Source of the DNA: Phlebotomus papatasi
Lineage: Eukaryota > Arthropoda > Insecta > Diptera > Psychodidae
NCBI RefSeq assembly: GCF_024763615.1
Contig: NC_077223.1
Location: forward strand, 97,402,627-97,466,626
Reading direction: 5' to 3'
Length of the DNA stretch: 64,000 nt
Part shown: positions 57,968 through 64,000 of the stretch, piece by piece
Layout: each line of letters starts with the position of its first letter
Position numbering within the stretch: the stretch's first letter is position 1
Made by a program: the position numbers and the translations under genes
Notes under the pieces: model-generated
Told to the model about the DNA's origin: nothing
Database searches by the model: none
The model's input: only the letters and a program-made list of their open reading frames with translations

Positions 57968-60840
57968 ACCTTGAACAAACGATGCTGTAAATTGTTCTGT
58001 CTTATAGTCGAAATGCGCAATAGAGCTGCATTCAAAATTTATCCGAAAATAAAAAAAGCGTCGTTAAAGCCTATTTTTGAAAAAATACGCAAAATATGAT
58101 TTTGAAAAGGAAGAAAGAAATTAGGGGACGTGAAACATCTTAAGGAAATTTTTATTTTTTGAAAAGTGTCACAGAAAACCATAAATCAGTATCTCTAAAT
58201 ATTTGGCGCTTAGACCGGTAAAAAAAAAACAGAACAATAGATTAAATAAATTGCTTTAAGGCCAAACTATAAATCGAATGAATTCCGCAGAATCTAATAT
58301 TTTATTATTATTAGAATTAATATTTATCAAATTGAAATACTAAGTATTTAAAAATGCTTAATGATAATATAATAGGTCCGGATCAAAATCCAAAAAGCCA
58401 AAATCCTAAATTAGTAAGAATATCACAGCTACTCTCGCGATTCCACATCTTCTGTGTTTTAAGAAAGTATTCCACACATTATCCTCCAAGTGATTTCAAC
58501 CATTTCAGAATGTTTTAGTATTCAGGATTAGAGCCTTTTCTAGATTTTGGCTTTGGGGATTTTGGCTGTCATCGTAATATAACACATAGATACAGAGTAA
58601 AGACAATTTTCAATTAATCTAACTAACCTCACTTATCAATAATTACGTTACAAACAAAATTTATGACCACGTGAATCTCATAATTTATTTTGATTTGTTT
58701 TCTAAAAAGATTTAGTATCTTCAGAATTTTTTTGTAATTTAATAATCACTTACATGACTGTTCTACTCTTCCGTAGCGATAAATCATATTACTCTAGGGA
58801 AAATTAAGCTAATTCAAAACCTGCTCCAAATGCAAATTTTTCTCTATTCCAAATGGAAACGTCATTATTTTCATGATAAATACAGTACTAAATTATTATA
58901 TCTATATATTTTCTATACCTCAGTTTCATTATTTAGTTAATTTTGCTCCAAATAAATCGAAAATCCATACATATTCACAAATTTTAATTTGTTAATTTCT
59001 CAGAAAAATTAAAAGTGTACCTTTTCACCATCGAATTTTTGAACATGGTCATCGATCGACCATGTTTTCCAATGAAAAACACACTGAAGTGACTGTTGTT
59101 TATTCGTTTTGTTCAATATTTATGTCATATTTCTGGCTAATTTTAGTTAAATTAAATGCTAATCTTTATAGTTTACGGTACGTGAAGTTTTCAAATGAAA
59201 TAATTACCTATTTCGTGAACAAAAAGGGTTTTACTGAAATGTCTGCAAATGATTCAATAGGAAACCCTGGAAATATGATTTTTTTTTTTGAAAAATTGTC
59301 TTATTGTTTTAGATGGGAAAGGAGAAGAGACCAGGAATAAGAACAAATCCTGCACTCAAGAGCAACTCAACAAGGTTTTGGATACACCGTGTTTTGGTAC
59401 ACTGTTTGTCTCCAATTAGAAAATTTCCCTTGTCTCCATTTGGACTAATTTGTTTCCAATAGAAGCATTTTGCACTCGTGTATTTTTCTTGTATTTAAGA
59501 AGTTTTTAAATTATATCTAAAAAATTTTTACTAAACAGTAACATTCTAGAAGAGTCACGGAGTAAATTTATGTAATTCTCTTCAGAAAAAAAATTGAACT
59601 TAATGTGTTGAATCTTCTATCAAAGTTAAAGCGTCTGAAAATGGTTTTGAATTAGAACATTTACCCTATGTAGGATTATATTAAAATCTCTTAAATTCTG
59701 CAATTTCAAATTTTCCTATGATAAAGCTGTTTATACTGTGATAGAAATTTAATGTCGCTATGTTTTCTCAGTCATTCACTAATATGTTTGAGAAGCAGTT
59801 TTATAATGCAATCATTTTAATTTGAAAGTTGTACACCTAAACTGATAAAAATCTGTGAAAAAAAGCACTTTTAAGTAAGAGAAACAATAAAATTACTGCA
59901 TCTTTATAACTTTTTTCCTTTTGATTGATGCGTTTGTTACCTAAGAAACGAATTTTAGTGAGAGTTTTGTGTTTTTATGAGACAGTTACAATAAAATTAC
60001 AACTGCTTGCCCCCTTTTGCGCAAAACCTTCTCAAAAATAATCCACCAATCTTTTGCCCAATTCTTATTTTCTTTTCCTCAATGAAATAGCCGCTAGATT
60101 TGTTTACTCTTTATCTGCTTTTTTTTTGCACAACATTGGAGCACAGAAAATTATGAGCAACTAATATAAAAGTGAAACTCTTTTTGCTGCGAAATGCGAG
60201 AGGTGTATAAAGAAGGTAAAAACTGTAACTCATGCCATAATGGATAAATTTGTCTCTATCAAAACACTTATCCGTTTCATTGAACAACCTTTCGTGAAGC
60301 TACTCTTTTCCTTAAAAAACTTGTGCAATTTTCACGTAGAATTTTCATGCAATAAGGAACAGTTAAAGTTGGCATAAACCGATTAAATCAAGGGCAATTA
60401 TTTAGTTAAACCTGTCTAGACTAATTGGCACAATTCTTCGATTTTCTTTCACAAAGTGTGGAGAAAAATGCTTCCCAGCTGAGATTCAGATAAATTAAAT
60501 GGAATATTATGTGAAAAAGTCAAGATTTTTAAGGTTGGGCAAAGAAATAGGCAAATCTAAGAGATTGTAATGATTGTAACAAACAATATGCACTATTCAA
60601 ATTACCTTGGAGCGTTTTCAAGATTTCTTCCAACTATTTAAGAATGCTTCCCCTTGAAAAACAGCAACTTTGTTGTAAATCTGCACAAAAAATCACAAAC
60701 TTAAATCTCTTGGCAAATTTCTAAGCAACTTTGACACCACTTTATTGGAAATCAAGAGCAAATGATATGTAAGATGTTGCAAAAATGTAATAACTATTTG
60801 AACTCAGAAATTCTGGACAAAATCTACCGACAAGAGAAAA
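57968..60840. other. Intergenic or 5' intron of FAR, no gene seen
   Basis: AT-rich. The plus frame at 59062-59340 has no motif or splice context. No transposon ends recognised. Confidence 0.4.
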
Positions 60841-61065
60841 TCTTTTGAGGAAAGACGCGAGCTCAGAGTCACAGAGACGACTGCTTTGGAGCTCTATGTA
60901 CCAGCGAATAAATACTAATGAAATTGAAACTGAATTTTCCTTCTCGGACTCCACGACATCAATCGGCTTCAGGTGGAGGGAATTCTCGACGTATGGTCTC
61001 TCAAAAGACTGGAAATTCCGCACATGGAACCTCAGCACTTTGCTCTTTTTTTTCTGACACTCACC

Positions 61066-61190
61066 ACGGCATTAGGAGAAAAAGCCACATTCTTCTCTCA
61101 GACTCTGTGCTGACTTTTGTGCTTAGCCATCGAGGTGGATCTCTTACGGTGATTGCACCAATAAATTGCTCTCCCAACTAGTTCCGCTCA
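61066..61190 (-). promoter_or_regulatory. Possible non-coding first exon and promoter of FAR
   Basis: On the minus strand CTAATGCCGTG|GTGAGTGTCAG gives a strong donor at 61065/61064. The island around it (about 60840-61200) is GC-richer than its neighbours and open in several frames on both strands. It could splice to the acceptor just before the FAR start (about 8.4 kb away). A CACGTG lies at 61231-61236. This is inference from composition and one splice site. Confidence 0.25.
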
Positions 61191-61262
61191 ATGAAGAGAT
61201 CTTGTGCGAAGCCCTTCGCGAAAAATGCTGCACGTGTTGAAAGACAGATTCCTCAAACATTA

Positions 61263-62028
61263 CACTGAGAAAAACAATTTATACCAGGTCGTTTCGATTA
61301 CTATGTAAAAAACTTTAAAATATTTTTAGTAAATTAAAAAAAAACAGGTCGTGCATTAAATTTAGAAAAAATCGCACAACCTTAATTAATCCTGATTAAT
61401 CCCACTTTTTTACAAGATTAATTTTCCGAACAAAGAAAAGATCTTTTAAGCTAATTACACCAAATTACTCTACGAACATCAAATACTAAAACTTAAGGGG
61501 ACAAAAGATTTTTTAATAAATTCTAGAAAAAAACAGATAGTGCATTAAATTAATCTTAAACAAAAATCGCAGAATCCTAATTAATCCCACTTTTTTACAA
61601 AATTAATTCGCAAAACAAAGAAGATATTTTAAACTAATTACATCAAGTCACTCTACGATCATCAAATACTGAAAGTTCAGGAGATAAAAGATTTTTATTA
61701 AATTCCTACTTTGAATCCTACTTTTTGCAAGATAAGTTACTGAACAAAAAAGATTCTAGAAGCTATAATTACATAACGAACATAAAACACAGCCTGTATT
61801 CTTAGAAAAAGGGTTTTTATTTATGTTTAAAACGTAAGAAAAACTATCTTAGAATACAACCATAAAAAAATTCACAAGCCAAATCCATTTTTTTTTTTTT
61901 TTGAAGATACAGAGACGAAAGCAAAAAGGCACCGAGCAAACTTGCGAACGCTCAGGCGGACTTCCAAAATTTTAAAACGCATTTTTTTACAACTTTGTAG
62001 AACTTGCGGGAAAGATAGAAAAAACTCA
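61263..62028. other. AT-rich sequence with a local 200-bp repeat
   Basis: A stray CACTGAGAAAAACA end lies at 61265. Then phrases such as GTGCATTAAAT, TTAATCCCACTTTTTTACAA and CATCAAATACT recur at about 61350-61490, 61540-61680 and, partly, 61690-61760, i.e. imperfect tandem units of about 190 bp. Confidence 0.45.
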
Positions 62029-62030
62029 TA

Positions 62031-62243
62031 GGGGAGACGGGGCTGATTAGCCACGTATAGTATTAGATAGTGGTATCTTATAGTTTGCCTGCGAAGGAAT
62101 ATTGAAGACATTATTCTTTATTCTAAATATACACTTCCCTTACTATTCATTGAAATATTTATCAGCCTCATACAAATATTTTTTGTACAAATTCTACGCA
62201 ATTTAAAATTGCATTTAGTAGCTAATTCTACTCCGGTCTCCCC
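62031..62243. mobile_element. GGGGAGACGGGGC-ended TA-target MITE (uninterrupted)
   Basis: 213 bp, TA at 62029-62030 and 62244-62245. Inverted relative of 41299-41727 without the nested insertion, so it supplies the empty site. Confidence 0.75.
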
Positions 62244-62437
62244 TACTCCGATTGAAATTAATAAAGGCTTATTCTGGATTATTTTCTTCAGAATAAAGTT
62301 CCGATCATCTCTGGTCAGCATCGCTAGATCCTACCAGACTGGGTCAGGTTAAATTTTTTTTTTCTCTGTTCTAATTTTCTAATTTTGTATTTTCTTCTAT
62401 CTTTCTTATTGTAACAGAGGTGGCTCCTATTGGTATG

Positions 62438-62443
62438 GATTTA

Positions 62444-62480
<37 letters not shown>

Positions 62481-62510
62481 TTAATAATAATGATTATAAT
62501 TATTATACTA
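62438..62510. repeat. AAT microsatellite
   Basis: About 14 AAT units, slightly interrupted. It follows TATTGGTATGGATTT and may be the TAA-type tail of an I-like LINE whose body is gone. Confidence 0.7.
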
Positions 62511-62695
62511 ATAAAAGTTCCCTTCTAAAGTTGAACCTAAATAATCTTTGATTTTTTTCTCTATTTCTTAATAAAAAGTCAATGTTTCATCCTGAAATAT
62601 GCATTTAAAAATGCATATTTAAAAATGGTTTAATTTGGTATATTGTAGTCTTCGAAGATCTTTTGTATTTTATTAAAACATAACGTATGTCACTA

Positions 62696-62919
62696 CAGTA
62701 GACTCTCTCTCAATTCGGCATTTGGGACAAGATGTCATCCGGTTTATCGATAGATTTGGGCGTCAAAGCCTATGTAAATTCTACATAAAGCGCTTAATTA
62801 TAAAGAATTCCGAGAATCACGATAAAATAGAAAGAGCTACAGCGAATTTGAGCAAATTAGCTTAATAATTAAGCGTGAAAATTCATAATTAAGCGAGCCG
62901 ATTGAGCGAGAGTCTACTG
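62696..62919. mobile_element. pogo/Tigger-type MITE (CAGTAGACTCTC ends)
   Basis: 224 bp, ends CAGTAGACTCTCTCTCAATT and inverse of CAGTAGACTCTCGCTCAATC, TA at 62694-62695 and 62920-62921. Such ends with TA duplication are typical of pogo/Tigger derivatives. Non-coding. Confidence 0.8.
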
Positions 62920-63009
62920 TATTTCAAAATGACAAACGAATTAGTAATTTTCCCCATGAGACGGCATAAAAGATTCCGGGGCAATCATCTACCAGATGGA
63001 CCACTAATG

Positions 63010-63046
63010 AAATAAAAAATAAATAAATAAAATAAATAAATAAAAA
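63010..63046. repeat. AAAT microsatellite
   Basis: TAAA/AAAT units in a row, slightly interrupted. Confidence 0.7.
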
Positions 63047-63169
63047 ATTCAAATTGTTGCACTGTCTATGCAAAAATCGTGTATTTCGTAGGTTCCATTT
63101 CATGCAATTCTAAGTTGACGTACCACCCCGACAGATATGATATCATCGGTTTGGTCAGCAACTATTCTA

Positions 63170-64000
63170 TTTGTATTAGGTGAGATTCTTAACAATCTCA
63201 CCTACTATAATCCTAACAAAATTTCATGTCGTCCGATCGACCTCAAACTTGGCCAAAATGTGTTTCGCCACTTCCTGATCACGAATATATATGTGGCTAT
63301 TTTACGTTCCCGGCCGGCCGGCCGGCCGGCCGGCCGGCCGCTCTTTGGAGCTTAATAGCTCCTAAACTAAAAAAGATATCGACTTGCGGTTTTCGGCAAA
63401 GGTTACATATCGGGTGAAAATTGCAACTTGGTGCATAGACCCCCCACCCCCCACCCCTCCTTCCGCCATTTTGAAGACCCCCCTTTTTTTGTTTTCTCAA
63501 TAGCTCCGCCCCTATGGCATCGAGCGGGCTCAAATTTTAGTATGTTATAGCTGGGCCTTAGAGCTTTCCATCAGTACCAAACTTAAGGTCCCCCGACCCC
63601 CCTGACCCGAGCTATAAGGGTCCAAAAAAAATTTCTTAAAATGGCCATAACTCCGGTTCTAATTGTCAGAATTTAAAAAGTGAGGGCTTTTTGGAAAGCT
63701 CTCGTGAAATGCCACTTCCCCTTCTAACATCGCAAGTTCATAAAACCACCGCTAGGGGCGCTATTATTAAAAAGAAAATTTTTAAATCTTAAAAGTTAAA
63801 TAACTCAAAAATTCCATTGTGCATCGGGCTGAAATTTTAGTATGTTGTAGCCGTTGATTATACCTATCAAACAAAAAAAACCTTAAGTCGATCCATAACC
63901 CCTGACCCGAGCTATAAGGGGTCAAAGTTCGAACATTGACCGGCCTCTATCTCCGGTTCTAATTAACATAGCGACCTAAATTTTACCTTTTTGGTTTCGT
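63170..64000 (+). repeat. Long dispersed repeat, copy 2, with tandem units and GGCC run
   Basis: Matches 11090-12450 inverted. A perfect run of CCGG/GGCC lies at about 63310-63341. From 63525 on, units of about 300 bp repeat: GGGCT(C/G)AAATTTTAGTATG at about 63530 and 63832, CCCCTGACCCGAGCTATAAG at about 63601 and 63898, and CTCCGGTTCTAATT at about 63651 and 63952. It continues beyond the window. Class unknown. Confidence 0.65.

Noticed and set aside
62438..62510. AAT run as a CRISPR-like or functional repeat
   Set aside because: Plain microsatellite with no spacers; the sequence is eukaryotic.

Overview
This looks like an AT-rich insect nuclear genome. It has spliced genes, long introns and a very high density of short inverted-repeat transposons. 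Both recognisable genes are insect families, and one matches the orthologue group of Drosophila Cyp4aa1. That, together with the repeat style, suggests a dipteran, perhaps a nematoceran, but the species cannot be read from the sequence. I see no operons, CRISPR arrays, rRNA or tRNA genes.

Layout. (1) 1-3689, plus strand: pieces of an unrecognised spliced gene. Its upstream part is broken by a foldback transposon (205-2423) that carries a truncated LINE RNase H fragment and a nested TTAA element. Its last exon (3472-3689) looks intact. (2) 4153-9097 and 13454-22143, minus strand: two complete tandem copies of a CYP4 P450 (Cyp4aa1-like). Each has five coding exons and encodes 496 aa. The duplicated block runs from about 3.1-9.7 kb and 12.5-22.7 kb, and it also copied the plus-strand terminal exon (12806-13023). 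Between the copies lie a TA-target transposon relic (10350-11060) and a long dispersed repeat (about 11.1-12.45 kb). (3) 22.7-32.5 kb: intergenic, with nested MITEs, a decayed Tc1/mariner element (29431-30687) and a LINE tail (about 31.37-31.67 kb). (4) 32504-52697, minus strand: a six-exon fatty acyl-CoA reductase gene (516 aa). Its 12.6-kb intron is packed with MITEs, some nested three deep. (5) 52.7-64 kb: upstream region of the reductase, with a possible non-coding first exon near 61.1 kb, more MITEs, microsatellites and a second copy of the long dispersed repeat.

The two recognised gene types both belong to lipid metabolism: CYP4 enzymes usually hydroxylate fatty acids or related lipids, and FAR makes fatty alcohols. 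Nothing in the sequence shows that they are co-regulated. The most notable content is the transposon landscape. Several TA-target MITE families have unrelated interiors but nearly the same G-rich terminus. Several insertions can be proven from the sequence itself, because a homologous empty site lies in the same window. The second notable point is that the P450 copies are almost identical except for one 34-residue patch.
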